Origin: Paraglaciecola sp. L1A13
Lineage (GTDB): Bacteria > Pseudomonadota > Gammaproteobacteria > Enterobacterales > Alteromonadaceae
Length of the DNA: 64,000 nt
Direction: 5' to 3'
Assembly: GCF_009796745.1 (NCBI RefSeq)
Contig: NZ_CP047024.1
Coordinates: 1,674,001 to 1,738,000, forward strand
The notes beneath the pieces were generated by a model. That model was not told the DNA's origin. It ran no database searches and was given only the letters and a program-made list of their open reading frames with translations. The position numbers and the translations under genes were made by a program. The number at the start of each line of letters is the position of its first letter. Within the stretch, counting starts at the first letter, position 1. Shown in pieces: positions 1 to 10,522 of this stretch.

Positions 1-44
1 AATTTTTTGAACGTTGGTATTAGCGTTTACTATTTACTTGTTTA

Positions 45-72
45 ACTCTGAGCAATGCGTATTGCCCAGAGT
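45..72 (-). terminator. Possible hairpin terminator of the helicase gene
   Basis: Two 12-base arms with a 4-base loop lie just beyond the helicase stop codon. On the minus strand all pairs form if one G-U pair is allowed, while the plus strand has an A-C mismatch, so the hairpin suits minus-strand RNA. No U-run follows, so it may be only a 3' stabilising hairpin. Confidence 0.3.
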
Positions 73-87
73 AACATGGTGATAGGA

Positions 88-1428
88 CTATTCGTCGTTG
101 TCTTCTATTACTTGACGGGGTTTACGTTTCATTGGGCGATCGCCTACTTCTGTACCTTGCATAGGTTTAACCCGCTCGGGTCCTTGATTATTTGCCCCTC
201 CCGAAGATTTTGTTCGCGCATTAGCATCTTCATTTGCTGATTTTTTAACGGCTGATTTTGCTTTTTTCGGCGGGCGTAAGCCTTTAAATTTAGCGGTTAA
301 GCCTTCAACTTCGCTGAAGCTGACTTCCTGCTGCAAAAAGTCTTTAATCGATAAATAGCTCGCCCAGTCTTTTGGTCCAACAAAAGAGACCGCTTCACCT
401 TTGTTACCGGCACGGCCAGTTCGGCCTACGCGGTGCACGTATTCATCGGCTAGCTTAGGTAAGTCAAAGTTTACTACCAGTGATACATTCAGTAAATCGA
501 GTCCGCGAGATGCTATATCAGTGGTTACAAGGATATGTTGTTGTCCGCGGCCAAATTCGCTCATTATATTATTACGCTGACCTTGAGTTAAATTACCGCT
601 TAACGCAATGCTATACAACCCTTGCTCTTTTAACAGATTCGACAAGCGCTCGGTGTCTGCTCTGGTCGCAGTAAAAACGATGACTTGGCGATGATCTTTC
701 TCGTTGATCATATGTGCTAATAATCGTTCTTTATGTGTCACATTATCCGCTAATAAAAAACGTTGTTGAATATCTTTATGTTCCGCGCCCGATACACCGA
801 TACTGATACGATGAGGCGCTTTTAGCATCGACTGAGTGAGATAATGTAATGCGGCATTATCTAATGTGGCCGAGAACATCATAGATTGACGCTTGCGGTG
901 ATCGGCTGCGGCATTAATTTGCTTTAGCTGAGCAGAAAAACCTAAATCAAGCATGCGATCAGCTTCATCTAAGATAAGCATTTCTAAACCGTTTAAATAT
1001 AAAGACTTACCGGTTAAGTGATCAGCTATGCGACCGGCGGTGCCTACAACAAATTGTGGGTGATGGCGTAAAGCTTTTACTTGATCGTTAAAGTTTTCGC
1101 CTCCGAGAATTAATGCTGCTTTTAATTGATGTTTAGAGATCAACCATTTAAGTTGTAAAAAGACCTGTTTCGCCAGTTCCCGAGTTGGCGCGAGAATAAG
1201 CACTCGGGGATCTTTTCGGCTAAGGGGTTGCTTGGTTAGCACCCTTTGTACCGCAGGTAACAAGAAAGCTAAGGTTTTGCCTGAGCCCGTTTTTGACGAG
1301 GCAATCAGATCCTTACCCATAAGGGCATAAGGTATAGCTTGCGCTTGAATTTCGGTCGCTTGAGCAAAGCCTTTTATTTCTAAGGCCTTGCCTAGGCGGT
1401 GGTCTAATGGTAAATCGCTAAATTGCAA
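88..1428 (-). CDS. DEAD-box ATP-dependent RNA helicase (SrmB/RhlE-like)
   Basis: Unwinds RNA with ATP, probably during ribosome assembly or RNA turnover in the cytosol. The 446-residue protein has the family motifs in order: a Q-motif region near residue 25, motif I SSKTGSGKT (about 44-52), PTRELA, the DEAD box in LILDEADRMLDLGF, SAT in MFSATL, and HRVGRTGR near residue 335. The last 80 residues are a basic, low-complexity tail typical of RNA-binding tails in this family. The only usable start is a TTG at 1426-1428; a stop lies five codons upstream and the next Met (about residue 36) is inside the Q-motif region. The subfamily (SrmB or RhlE) is not certain. Confidence 0.93.
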   Translation of the reverse strand: MQFSDLPLDHRLGKALEIKGFAQATEIQAQAIPYALMGKDLIASSKTGSGKTLAFLLPAVQRVLTKQPLSRKDPRVLILAPTRELAKQVFLQLKWLISKHQLKAALILGGENFNDQVKALRHHPQFVVGTAGRIADHLTGKSLYLNGLEMLILDEADRMLDLGFSAQLKQINAAADHRKRQSMMFSATLDNAALHYLTQSMLKAPHRISIGVSGAEHKDIQQRFLLADNVTHKERLLAHMINEKDHRQVIVFTATRADTERLSNLLKEQGLYSIALSGNLTQGQRNNIMSEFGRGQQHILVTTDIASRGLDLLNVSLVVNFDLPKLADEYVHRVGRTGRAGNKGEAVSFVGPKDWASYLSIKDFLQQEVSFSEVEGLTAKFKGLRPPKKAKSAVKKSANEDANARTKSSGGANNQGPERVKPMQGTEVGDRPMKRKPRQVIEDNDE

Positions 1429-1522
1429 AAAATAAGTACTCTAAAATGTAATTGAGCGCATTATACAATTGCCGCGCTAATTATGGAGTTTTTATTTTAG
1501 TTTTCGCTTTCAAGTGACAATG

Positions 1523-2179
1523 TCACACTTGCATCTCTGGAACATCAGCAACGACAATCAGTTTACCCGCTGTTTTATTTTTAATTTCATTAATACTCAC
1601 CCCTGGTGCTCGTTCTAATAAATAAAATGCACCGTCTTTAACTTCGATAACCGCCAAATCAGTAATAATACGGTTAATACAGTTCACACCCGTCAGTGGT
1701 AGGGTGCACGCTTCGAGCAGTTTTGAATTACCGTGTTTATCTGCGTGGGTCATGGTCACGATAATATTCTTCGCCCCAGCGACAAGATCCATGGCGCCTC
1801 CCATCCCTTTAATCAGTTTACCCGGGATCATCCATGACGCAATGCTTCCGGTAACGTCGACTTCAAATGCGCCTAGCACGGTCACGTCAACATGCCCCCC
1901 TCGGATCATTGCAAAACTCTCAGCTGAACTAAAAATTGATGCGCCCACACCAGCGGTAACGGTTTCTTTTCCAGCATTGATCATATCAGCATCAACGTTT
2001 TCTTCTGTAGGATAAGGACCCATGCCCAACAAACCATTTTCTGATTGCAGCATGACTTGCAAACCTGCTGGAACAAAATTCGCGGCAAGGGTTGGAATAC
2101 CTATTCCTAGGTTGATGTAATCACCGTCGTGAAATTCTTGTGCCACACGCATTGCGATTTGGTCTCTAGATAATGCCAT
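1523..2179 (-). CDS. scoB: 3-oxoacid CoA-transferase, subunit B
   Basis: Beta subunit of a two-subunit CoA-transferase that moves CoA between succinyl-CoA (or acetyl-CoA) and a 3-oxoacid such as acetoacetate, linking ketoacid use to the TCA cycle. The 218-residue length matches ScoB/AtoA. The motif [10 protein letters not shown] (about residues 46-55) holds the Glu that forms the acyl-CoA thioester in this family. It lies 12 bp after the subunit A gene on the same strand, so the two form one operon. The exact acid used cannot be told from sequence; atoA is the alternative name. Confidence 0.9.
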   Translation of the reverse strand: MALSRDQIAMRVAQEFHDGDYINLGIGIPTLAANFVPAGLQVMLQSENGLLGMGPYPTEENVDADMINAGKETVTAGVGASIFSSAESFAMIRGGHVDVTVLGAFEVDVTGSIASWMIPGKLIKGMGGAMDLVAGAKNIIVTMTHADKHGNSKLLEACTLPLTGVNCINRIITDLAVIEVKDGAFYLLERAPGVSINEIKNKTAGKLIVVADVPEMQV

Positions 2180-2191
2180 GATGATCTCCTA

Positions 2192-2908
2192 TTACCCTTG
2201 CTCATTAGATGTTTTTGCTAATACTTTACGTTCGATGCGTTTCTCAAATTTGCCTACAATCACCCGATTAATATAAATACCAGGCGTATGAATTTGACTA
2301 GGTTCAAGCTCACCCGGTTCAACGAGCTCCTCGACTTCAAGTACCGTGATCTTGCCTGCTGTGGCGGCCATTGGATTAAAGTTTTGTGCTGTGTGACGAT
2401 ATATGCAGTTACCGTAGCGGTCTGCTTTCCAGGCTTTGACAATTGCGAAGTCACCGGTAATTGACTCTTCCATTATGTAAGGCCGACCGCTGAATTCCTT
2501 GACTTCTTTGCCTTCACCAACTGGAGTGCCGTAGCCCGTCGCGGTATAAAAGGCCGGAATACCTGCACCGCCCGCCCGCATCTTTTCCGCAAGAGTGCCT
2601 TGTGGGGTTAATTCCACTTCCAATTCACCATCTAATAATTGACGTTCAAATAACGCGTTCTCACCGACGTATGAAGAGATCATCTTCTTTACTTGTTTGT
2701 CTTCTAAAAGTAATCCTAAGCCAAACCCATCTACACCGCAGTTATTGGAAACGATAGTGAGGCCCTTGGTCCCCATTTTTTTTATCTGTCCAATAAGACC
2801 TTCAGGGATCCCGCACAAACCGAACCCGCCAGCAATGACGGTCATGTTGTCTTCTAAGCCTGCCATCGCTTCTGCGTAGCTGGTTACAACTTTATCAAAC
2901 CCTGCCAT
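2192..2908 (-). CDS. scoA: 3-oxoacid CoA-transferase, subunit A
   Basis: Alpha subunit partnering the downstream subunit B. The glycine-rich stretch [16 protein letters not shown] (about residues 24-39) is the CoA-binding signature of class I CoA-transferases. The reading frame is open further upstream, but the start at 2908 is chosen because GAGGAA lies seven bases before this ATG and the protein then begins MAGFDKVV, giving 238 residues as in ScoA. It is divergent from a LysR regulator, which suggests control by that protein and induction by a ketoacid or related compound. Confidence 0.9.
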   Translation of the reverse strand: MAGFDKVVTSYAEAMAGLEDNMTVIAGGFGLCGIPEGLIGQIKKMGTKGLTIVSNNCGVDGFGLGLLLEDKQVKKMISSYVGENALFERQLLDGELEVELTPQGTLAEKMRAGGAGIPAFYTATGYGTPVGEGKEVKEFSGRPYIMEESITGDFAIVKAWKADRYGNCIYRHTAQNFNPMAATAGKITVLEVEELVEPGELEPSQIHTPGIYINRVIVGKFEKRIERKVLAKTSNEQG

Positions 2909-2948
2909 GTTTATTCCTCGTTTACGTTTATTTAACATCAATATAGAG

Positions 2949-2964
2949 ACTATCTTTTGATAGT
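2949..2964. promoter_or_regulatory. Inverted repeat in divergent scoA/LysR promoter region
   Basis: ACTATC-TTTT-GATAGT is a perfect 6-bp dyad in the 118-bp gap between scoA and the divergent LysR gene. A dyad containing T-N11-A spacings between a LysR gene and its divergent target is where such regulators usually bind. The assignment is inferred from position and symmetry only. Confidence 0.4.
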
Positions 2965-3026
2965 AAAGTTGAATTAATATGCTTATTGATAAATAAAATC
3001 TATTAATGAGCATGAAGGAATAGACA

Positions 3027-3920
3027 ATGAATGTTTCATATCGCCAGCTTCAAGCATTTGTGCTAGTTGCCCAGTCGAATACGTTTGCTGAAGCGGCGCA
3101 AAAAATGTTTTTGTCACAGCCAGCTTTATCAAGTGCTATTAAAAAAATGGAAGAGCAGGTTGGAGGCTCGTTATTTTCGCGCACGACTCGTAAGGTACAG
3201 TTGAGCCCCGAAGGACAAGATTTTCTGCCGACGGCGATACGTTTGGTTAACGATTGGCAAGATGCATTTGGCGATTTGCAACAAGTGTTTTCTATGGGGA
3301 GAGGTAAATTGTCTATTGCTGCAATGCCATCTTTTGCTGTTGGGCATTTGCCGTCAATATTGTTGCAATTCCAATCGCACTTCCCCAATGTGAAGGTGAG
3401 TGTTTCTGACATTGTGATGGAACAGGTTATAAAAGCGGTATCTGACGAAAGGGTGGCTTTGGGTTTTACATTTGAGACTGAGCAATTAGATGGTTTAACG
3501 TTTTTTCCCATGTTCACTGATAAGTTTATCGCCGTGGTGCCCCAGAGCCATCCGTTAACTAAATACACTACATTGAGCTGGGCGCAACTTGCGCAATATC
3601 CATTTATCGCGATGAATCGCGGTTCAGCTATACGTCGATGGGTAGATAGCCACTATGAAACTTTGGATTTAAAACTGAGTATGGTGGCAGAAGCCTCGCA
3701 ATTGGCAACGTTAGGACAATTTGTGGAACATGGATTGGGGGTGTCGATTGTACCAGGGTTATGTGAACAGCAAATGCAGAGATTAGGATTAGTTTGTCTA
3801 CCAATTAAGGGGGAAGGATTGAGTAAACGGGTAGGAATGCTCAAAAAGCAGCAAAGTAATATGTCAGTTTCAGCCCAGGCATTATGGGATTGGGTAAGTC
3901 AACATACTCCGAAACTTTAA
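3027..3920 (+). CDS. LysR-family transcriptional regulator
   Basis: A 297-residue DNA-binding regulator. Residues 1-60 form the winged helix-turn-helix ([24 protein letters not shown]) and the rest is the periplasmic-binding-like effector domain. It is transcribed away from scoAB, the usual arrangement for a LysR protein that controls its neighbour, so it is probably the regulator of the CoA-transferase operon. The start ATG has AAGGA ten bases upstream. The effector is unknown. It is convergent with the next gene, and the short gap holds no clear terminator. Confidence 0.88.
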   Translation: MNVSYRQLQAFVLVAQSNTFAEAAQKMFLSQPALSSAIKKMEEQVGGSLFSRTTRKVQLSPEGQDFLPTAIRLVNDWQDAFGDLQQVFSMGRGKLSIAAMPSFAVGHLPSILLQFQSHFPNVKVSVSDIVMEQVIKAVSDERVALGFTFETEQLDGLTFFPMFTDKFIAVVPQSHPLTKYTTLSWAQLAQYPFIAMNRGSAIRRWVDSHYETLDLKLSMVAEASQLATLGQFVEHGLGVSIVPGLCEQQMQRLGLVCLPIKGEGLSKRVGMLKKQQSNMSVSAQALWDWVSQHTPKL

Positions 3921-3972
3921 GACCGTACCGAATGGTAGTTCTTATGATATGAGAATTAAGCTATGTGGCTTA

Positions 3973-4743
3973 TTACCACTTTTTCTTCTCAGAAAACAAT
4001 TCATCTAATTCATTTCGTTCAGATTCTTTACGTTTCAGTACATCTTCTGTATTTGCACTGCGCAAGCTATCTTGGATCTTCTTAAGTTGCCCTTCAAGTT
4101 CCAGTTTTCTTTGTATAATGTAATCGTCAGGCTGGGACTGACTATCAAGAGCGGTAATGGCTTTTTCAATACATTGACGAGCCGAGCCCAATTGTTGAGC
4201 TTGCATGGATGTATCGGCTCTGCGCATCAGTGTTTCAACGTTCGCGCGAAGTTGTAGTCGCTCTAAATATTTATCCTCATGCATAAATGTGCTGCTATCT
4301 ACACGCCCTTTGGTGTATTCAGATCGCACCAGCCCACGCATCTTTTTGACACATTTAATATACAGCACTACCTGTTTGTCGTTAGAGGGCAACGTAAAAG
4401 TGTCGGGAAAGGTTGATTCTTGATTCTTCTCTGCCAAGGTTTTGAGTTTACTGGCAGTATTCGCTATTCGACTGCGAATATCCATTACGCCTGGATTAAC
4501 TTGGCCGATGATTTTTAAGGCGTTGAGTATTCGTTGTTGTAAAATGAATTTTAGTTGCTGACTAACGGGAATGTGCTCTGCCGCCAACAAAATTTCTTCT
4601 GTTTCATCAATTACGTTCTTCTGCTTTGCTACTTCTACACGCTTTTCGGCCTCAACCTTATTACGGTGCTGCTGCACGGCATTAACGATGATCGCCATGA
4701 CAATCAAAGACACTATAAGCACAATTATTATTGGGAAAACCAT
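3973..4743 (-). CDS. Membrane-anchored coiled-coil protein of unknown function
   Basis: I do not recognise this 256-residue protein. Residues 2-23 are a single hydrophobic segment (FPIIIVLIVSLIVMAIIV) followed by basic residues, so it is probably anchored in the inner membrane with most of the chain in the cytosol. The rest is highly charged and helical, with heptad-like stretches around 25-60 and 185-250, and no catalytic motif that I can see. It lies 41 bp downstream of the histidine kinase gene on the same strand, so the two are probably co-transcribed and may act together. Confidence 0.75.
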   Translation of the reverse strand: MVFPIIIVLIVSLIVMAIIVNAVQQHRNKVEAEKRVEVAKQKNVIDETEEILLAAEHIPVSQQLKFILQQRILNALKIIGQVNPGVMDIRSRIANTASKLKTLAEKNQESTFPDTFTLPSNDKQVVLYIKCVKKMRGLVRSEYTKGRVDSSTFMHEDKYLERLQLRANVETLMRRADTSMQAQQLGSARQCIEKAITALDSQSQPDDYIIQRKLELEGQLKKIQDSLRSANTEDVLKRKESERNELDELFSEKKKW

Positions 4744-4784
4744 TTATTACTCTATTCTCACCGCTTGCCTGAATATAAAATTTT

Positions 4785-5477
4785 TTAAACAGGGATTTTT
4801 AAGGTAAATACGCTGCCGCCTAAATTGCCACCATTGGCGAGCGATATAGACCCAACGCTATCGTGCGCTTTATGGGCTTGTGCAATTAATCTAGCAAAAA
4901 ATAAGCCAAGGCCTGTTCTTCCTTGACTTAGATCGAAATCATGCATGGTTGCCGTGTTTGCTTCAAGCATACTCTGGGGATAACCTGGTCCATCGTCTTG
5001 TACTTCGAATATTAGGTATTGATCGTTGTGAAATACTCTGAGCAAAATATGCTTGTTGGAGTAACGCATGGAATTAATCAGCATATCATTTAACAGTAAA
5101 ACAACTAAGTCTGAATCGAAGTATCCCATTAAGTCGGGCTCTTGCTCAATGTTTAGGGTGATATTTTTATGATTTATATAGCTCTCATTGGCTGCTAAAA
5201 TTTCGTCAACTACATCTTCGACATAATGTTCGTCTATGTTTATTGGCATATTATTCATGCCCGCGCGATATAATGACAATAGTTGCACTAAACCAGTGTT
5301 TAGACGTGCCGCCTCATAGTGAGCAGATGCGAAGTGTTCACCGACTTCGCTGTCTTGATCTTTAAGGGTTCGCCCAAGATCTTCGATTGATTGAATAAGC
5401 AGGCACAAAGAATTTTTCATGTCGTGCACCGCTGAGGCTAATACTGTGGCAAAATCAATCTGTCCGTTGTTGTTCAT
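4785..5477 (-). CDS. Sensor-less histidine kinase
   Basis: A short (230-residue) cytosolic histidine kinase. The H-box ASAVHDMKNSL (about residues 14-24) carries the likely phospho-acceptor His. The C-terminal HATPase domain shows an N-box (NDMLINSMRYS), a G1 box (DDGPGYP) and a G2 box (GRTGLGLFFA). No transmembrane or sensor domain is present, so any signal must come through a partner. No response regulator gene lies beside it; the downstream membrane-anchored coiled-coil protein is the only candidate partner here. It is divergent from cysB. Confidence 0.85.
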   Translation of the reverse strand: MNNNGQIDFATVLASAVHDMKNSLCLLIQSIEDLGRTLKDQDSEVGEHFASAHYEAARLNTGLVQLLSLYRAGMNNMPINIDEHYVEDVVDEILAANESYINHKNITLNIEQEPDLMGYFDSDLVVLLLNDMLINSMRYSNKHILLRVFHNDQYLIFEVQDDGPGYPQSMLEANTATMHDFDLSQGRTGLGLFFARLIAQAHKAHDSVGSISLANGGNLGGSVFTLKIPV

Positions 5478-5550
5478 ACTTGACCTTGGGCTTGTAAATG
5501 ACTTGAATACACTAGCATAAAAATCGAGTATTCTTTAGTTTACAATGATT

Positions 5551-5616
5551 TAGTGGCCTACAATACAGAATTTTTTCGTCATTTTTTGAAAATTTTATAG
5601 AATTAATTGGCCACTA
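5551..5616. repeat. Separated inverted repeat in kinase/cysB divergent region
   Basis: TAGTGGCC (5551-5558) and its reverse complement GGCCACTA (5609-5616) sit 50 bp apart in the 195-bp A/T-rich region between the kinase gene and cysB. The G/C-rich arms stand out from their surroundings and could be two operator half-sites. No known regulator consensus was recognised. Confidence 0.3.
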
Positions 5617-5633
5617 GGTATATAAGAAATTAA

Positions 5634-6647
<1,014 letters not shown>

Positions 6648-6699
6648 TAACGAGAATGGTCTGTGACTAACATCTTGTTATCGGGCATTAATCGCCAAT

Positions 6700-6743
6700 A
6701 ACACATAAAAAAGAGGCAATAAATTGCCTCTTTTTTATGTGTT
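6700..6743. terminator. Bidirectional rho-independent terminator (cysB/sdaA)
   Basis: Two perfect 21-base arms (6700-6720 and 6723-6743) flank a 2-base spacer. The core GAGGCAAT/ATTGCCTC is flanked by A6 on one side and T6 on the other, so it can terminate both cysB (plus) and sdaA (minus), which converge here. Confidence 0.9.
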
Positions 6744-6768
6744 GGTGTTTTACTGACTCAACATTGCG

Positions 6769-8142
6769 CTAACACTCGATGATATTTACTGCTAAACCCC
6801 CTCTGGCCGTCTCTTTGTATTTGGATTTCATATCATTACCTGTGTCCCACATGGTTTTAATGACTTTATCGAGGGACACCTTATGTTGTCCGCTTCCTCG
6901 AAGTGCCAGGCGTGATGCATTTATCGCTTTTATCGCACCCATTGCATTACGTTCAATGCACGGTACTTGCACTAAACCACCTACTGGATCGCACGTTAAA
7001 CCAAGATTATGTTCCATACCTATTTCTGCTGCGTTTTCTACTGCGTCCACTGAGCCGCCGATAATTTCGGTTAACGCTCCTGCGGCCATAGAGCACGCCA
7101 CGCCTACTTCACCTTGACAGCCGACTTCGGCACCGGATATTGACGCGTTCTTTTTATACAAAATTCCAATGGCTGCCGCGGTGAGTAGATACCGACTGAC
7201 GATATCTTCATCTACTGGGCGTACAAATTTATCAAAATAGCCCAACACTGCGGGCAAGATGCCCGCAGCTCCATTAGTTGGTGCGGTTACTACACGTCCG
7301 CCTGCAGCATTTTCTTCGTTTACCGCTAATGCAAAAAGATTAACCCAGTCCATAGCCACCATGGGATCGGCATTTTTCTCACTTTGTAGACGACGGTGTA
7401 ACCCCGGTGCGCGCCGTGTCACTTTTAAACCGCCTGGTAATATCCCTTCGGTTTTAATACCTGTTTGTATACATTCATGCATGACTTGCCAAATATGCCA
7501 AAGCTTGGCGGTAATCTCATCTTTTGATTGAAAAACTTGCTCGTTTTTATACATCAACGAACTAATTGAAAAGCCATTTTCTTTACACAAACGCACAAGC
7601 TCTTCAGCACTTGAAAAAGCGAAGGGTACAGGTTTCTCGACTAAGGTAAGCGCCGCCGTTTTCTGCTCTAAAAAATCTTCCGCGCGGATAATAAAGCCGC
7701 CACCAATAGAGTAATAAGATTGTGAAGCAATAATATCGCCTTTGTGCAGAGCATGGATTGTCATACCGTTAGCGTGATGAGGGAGGGTTTTACGTCGATG
7801 GAATACAATGGCATCTTTAGCTGCGAACCGAACTGGGAGACTGTGGTCTAAAAGTAGCTTTTGACTTTGCTCCACCTCTGCCAACATATCGTCGACGGCA
7901 CCTGCGTCAATGGTTTCAGGTGCGTGACCTAATAAACCCAAAATGACCGCTTTGCCCGTGCCATGACCTTTTCCTGTTTGCCCCAGGCTACCAAATAGTT
8001 CTGCACGAACTTCATCCGTTTTTTCAAATAAGCTCAGGTTTTTTAATTGCTGACTAAATTCTTTTGCCGCTCGCATTGGGCCAACGGTATGTGAGCTTGA
8101 AGGGCCGATGCCAACACTGAACATATCAAAAACACTGATCAT
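6769..8142 (-). CDS. sdaA: L-serine dehydratase (iron-sulfur, single-chain)
   Basis: Deaminates L-serine to pyruvate and ammonia with a [4Fe-4S] cluster. The 457-residue length matches E. coli SdaA (454). It begins [26 protein letters not shown], the family N-terminus, and has the Cys-bearing stretches [15 protein letters not shown] and [16 protein letters not shown]. The open frame extends 76 codons further up, but that extension is not family sequence and lies in the intergenic region, so 8142 is taken as the start. It follows pabB and nudL in the same order as in E. coli; a 148-bp gap after nudL may hold its own promoter. Confidence 0.96.
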   Translation of the reverse strand: MISVFDMFSVGIGPSSSHTVGPMRAAKEFSQQLKNLSLFEKTDEVRAELFGSLGQTGKGHGTGKAVILGLLGHAPETIDAGAVDDMLAEVEQSQKLLLDHSLPVRFAAKDAIVFHRRKTLPHHANGMTIHALHKGDIIASQSYYSIGGGFIIRAEDFLEQKTAALTLVEKPVPFAFSSAEELVRLCKENGFSISSLMYKNEQVFQSKDEITAKLWHIWQVMHECIQTGIKTEGILPGGLKVTRRAPGLHRRLQSEKNADPMVAMDWVNLFALAVNEENAAGGRVVTAPTNGAAGILPAVLGYFDKFVRPVDEDIVSRYLLTAAAIGILYKKNASISGAEVGCQGEVGVACSMAAGALTEIIGGSVDAVENAAEIGMEHNLGLTCDPVGGLVQVPCIERNAMGAIKAINASRLALRGSGQHKVSLDKVIKTMWDTGNDMKSKYKETARGGLAVNIIEC

Positions 8143-8290
8143 AAAAACGCATAACCTATTAAATAATGAAGACGACAATTGTGCAGGTTTGTAGAGGGAT
8201 GAACAACGTGTAGTTTGGATATATTGGCACTGGACAATGTAAACATTCTGTTGCGATGCAAATATGATGCTTACGCTACTAGGTTTGAGC

Positions 8291-8896
8291 TCAGAAAATA
8301 GTATTTTCGCTGGAATAGGCATCAGATGCGATGTGATTAGACAAAACACGCACAAAGGCTGCCGTCGCACCCCAGATCACTTGATCATGCCATTTTATAA
8401 AATATACCGGATGTTGCTGAGCATTTTTACGTTTGACCCAGTGAATAAAATGATTGTTTTTATCAAGCAAAAAGTTAAGGGGCACTTCAAATACGGATTC
8501 AACTTCATTGGTGTCTAAGATCAGTTCGAGTGGCATTTGTACGAAACCTACGTAAGGTACTACTTCATAGCGACTTACTGTGCGATAAAGCGGAAGATTG
8601 CCTATTACTTCAATGCACTGGGGGTGAACGCCAATTTCTTCATGTGTCTCTCTAAGGGCGGTAGTGAGTAAATTGTCGTCGCTTGGCTCTTGCTTACCAC
8701 CTGGAAAACTGACTTGACCGGCATGGTGCTTTAAGTGTCTAGAGCGAAGGGTAAATAGCATACTGAGTTGCCCACGTCTTTCTAACATAGGCATTAAAAC
8801 CGCGGCTGGTTTTCCAGCGCTATGCAGCGGGTAGTCACGCTCAATCGGGATAGTGCGAGCATGATGAAAACGTGAGAGAAATTCATTTTTAGTCAT
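8291..8896 (-). CDS. nudL: CoA pyrophosphatase, Nudix family
   Basis: Nudix hydrolase predicted to split coenzyme A or its derivatives into 4'-phosphopantetheine and 3',5'-ADP. The 201-residue protein has the signature [11 protein letters not shown] (about 58-68) followed by the Nudix box ending [11 protein letters not shown], the arrangement of the NudL/YeaB subgroup. It starts 4 bp after the pabB stop, so it is co-transcribed with pabB. The order pabB-nudL-sdaA is as in E. coli K-12. Confidence 0.92.
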   Translation of the reverse strand: MTKNEFLSRFHHARTIPIERDYPLHSAGKPAAVLMPMLERRGQLSMLFTLRSRHLKHHAGQVSFPGGKQEPSDDNLLTTALRETHEEIGVHPQCIEVIGNLPLYRTVSRYEVVPYVGFVQMPLELILDTNEVESVFEVPLNFLLDKNNHFIHWVKRKNAQQHPVYFIKWHDQVIWGATAAFVRVLSNHIASDAYSSENTIF

Positions 8897-8900
8897 ACGT

Positions 8901-10337
8901 TTACATATTCTCTTTTAATAGCACGGGCAATATTTTACACACTTTGTCGAGGCTTTCTTGATATTCTTCTAGTGCAGTTGAATCTAACACAATACCACCC
9001 CCAGCCCAGCAGTAAAGATGGCAGTTTTCTAACAACAGCGTGCGTATGCAAATATTACTATCCATATCGCCTTCGACACCTATGTAGCCAATGCTACCGC
9101 AATAAATATTACGTCTGTCAGGCTCGAGTTCTTCTATTATTTGCATTGCGCGTATTTTGGGCGCGCCGGTGATCGAGCCACCAGGGAACGCCCCTTGCAA
9201 TAATGAAAGTGCAGAAATGTTAGCTGCAAGTTGCCCTGTAACGGTGGATACAAGGTGATGCACGGCGGCAAAGCTTTCAATCTCAAATAATGCCGGTACC
9301 GTCACTGAATTTGGCTCACACGTTTTACTCAAATCATTGCGTAGCAAGTCCACAATCATTAAATTTTCAGCCTGATCTTTTGTTGATTTTTTCAGTACCT
9401 GAATGTTTTTAAGGTCGATTTCATTATTTGTTGAACGGGGTCGAGTCCCTTTTATCGGCTTGCTTTGTACTTTGCCATTTCTATCCACCGATAAAAAACG
9501 TTCAGGAGAAATACTGATAATGACTGAATCTGGAATACGGATGAATGCAGAAAATGGTGCTTTATTGGCATTCCTTAAACGCAGGTAGGCTTGGTATTCG
9601 TCTCCTTTATATGAAGCACTAAAACGTTGCGCTAAATTGACTTGATAACAGTCACCTGCATGCAAGTAGTTATGAATTTTGCCAATTTTATCAACATAGG
9701 CGCTTTTATCCATATTGGATTGCCATTGACTACTAAGGGTAAAAGGTTCGCTTTGATTATTCAGAGGGTTGGCTGAAGAATTCAACATATTTTGTAGTGC
9801 ACTGATACTTGGTACGGTGTCGCCTTGTTCAATTGGCAAATGACATAAGTAAAACTGGTCAACTTCGTTATCTTTTATCACCGCCCAATTATAAATACCC
9901 ACTGCCATATCGGGCGCAGAATATGGGTTGTTTGCAATAGTAGGGAAGCTTTCGAAGCGACGACCTAAATCATATCCGAAATAGCCCATTGCCCCTGCTT
10001 TAAAAGGCAGCGATTGAGTCTCAATGATTGATTTCTGTTTACCTAAACTTAAATCGAGTACAGACTGAATTAATTCCATTGGGTTGGCTTCACTGAGGTA
10101 ATCGTTTGTTGGGGCGTTCAGAAAACTGATTTGAGTTTGTTTACCAACCGTCACTAAGGTCGCTATGGGGTCCGCGACCATTATGTCAAATCGTCCATCT
10201 ACATGACTGCTGTTAGCTGAGTCCAGCAATATAGCCCAGTTTTGTTGAGCAAAATGTGCGAATAAATAACTCATCGCACAATGTTTAGGTATGTTCAACG
10301 GGGTGATGGTCAAAGTTGGCAAATCAAGGTTTTCCAT
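8901..10337 (-). CDS. pabB: Aminodeoxychorismate synthase component I
   Basis: Makes 4-amino-4-deoxychorismate from chorismate and ammonia, the first step toward p-aminobenzoate and folate. The 478-residue chain has the chorismate-binding domain in its C-terminal half. The motif PIKGTRPRS (about residues 288-296) carries the Lys that marks PabB; TrpE has PIAGT here. Later motifs are LLRNDLSKTCEP, FPGGSITGAPK and GSIGYIG. The glutamine amidotransferase partner PabA is not in the window. It is divergent from the fumarase gene and heads the pabB-nudL unit. Confidence 0.95.
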   Translation of the reverse strand: MENLDLPTLTITPLNIPKHCAMSYLFAHFAQQNWAILLDSANSSHVDGRFDIMVADPIATLVTVGKQTQISFLNAPTNDYLSEANPMELIQSVLDLSLGKQKSIIETQSLPFKAGAMGYFGYDLGRRFESFPTIANNPYSAPDMAVGIYNWAVIKDNEVDQFYLCHLPIEQGDTVPSISALQNMLNSSANPLNNQSEPFTLSSQWQSNMDKSAYVDKIGKIHNYLHAGDCYQVNLAQRFSASYKGDEYQAYLRLRNANKAPFSAFIRIPDSVIISISPERFLSVDRNGKVQSKPIKGTRPRSTNNEIDLKNIQVLKKSTKDQAENLMIVDLLRNDLSKTCEPNSVTVPALFEIESFAAVHHLVSTVTGQLAANISALSLLQGAFPGGSITGAPKIRAMQIIEELEPDRRNIYCGSIGYIGVEGDMDSNICIRTLLLENCHLYCWAGGGIVLDSTALEEYQESLDKVCKILPVLLKENM

Positions 10338-10455
10338 TGTGTAACGCTTTATCTAGCTATTTAATTTGCGCCAAAACATCTCATTGCAAGGTGTATTAGG
10401 CGATTTATCGTGGAGCAAAGTTGATTCACAGGTTATCATAAGCGCCACTAACGAA

Positions 10456-10491
10456 CGACAATTGTCGATATTTTTGGCATCACATTGTCGA
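10456..10491. promoter_or_regulatory. Palindrome plus repeated half-site upstream of fumarase
   Basis: CGACAATTGTCG (10456-10467) is a perfect 12-bp palindrome, and its half ATTGTCGA recurs at 10484-10491, 23 bp downstream, in the 185-bp gap between pabB and the fumarase gene. This looks like a regulator binding region, but I cannot name the regulator. Confidence 0.35.
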
Positions 10492-10522
10492 ATTTTTGTG
10501 ACATATCAAACAAGAGGCATTT

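Noticed and set aside
3050..3568. 172-codon frame opposite the LysR gene
   Set aside because: Shadow of a well-supported gene; no family features.
8143..8370. 76-residue N-terminal extension of sdaA
   Set aside because: It does not look like SdaA, and the family start [19 protein letters not shown] begins at 8142.
10497..10512. CRP-like TGTGA half-site next to the fumarase start
   Set aside because: The second half is poor and the site would overlap the ribosome-binding region.
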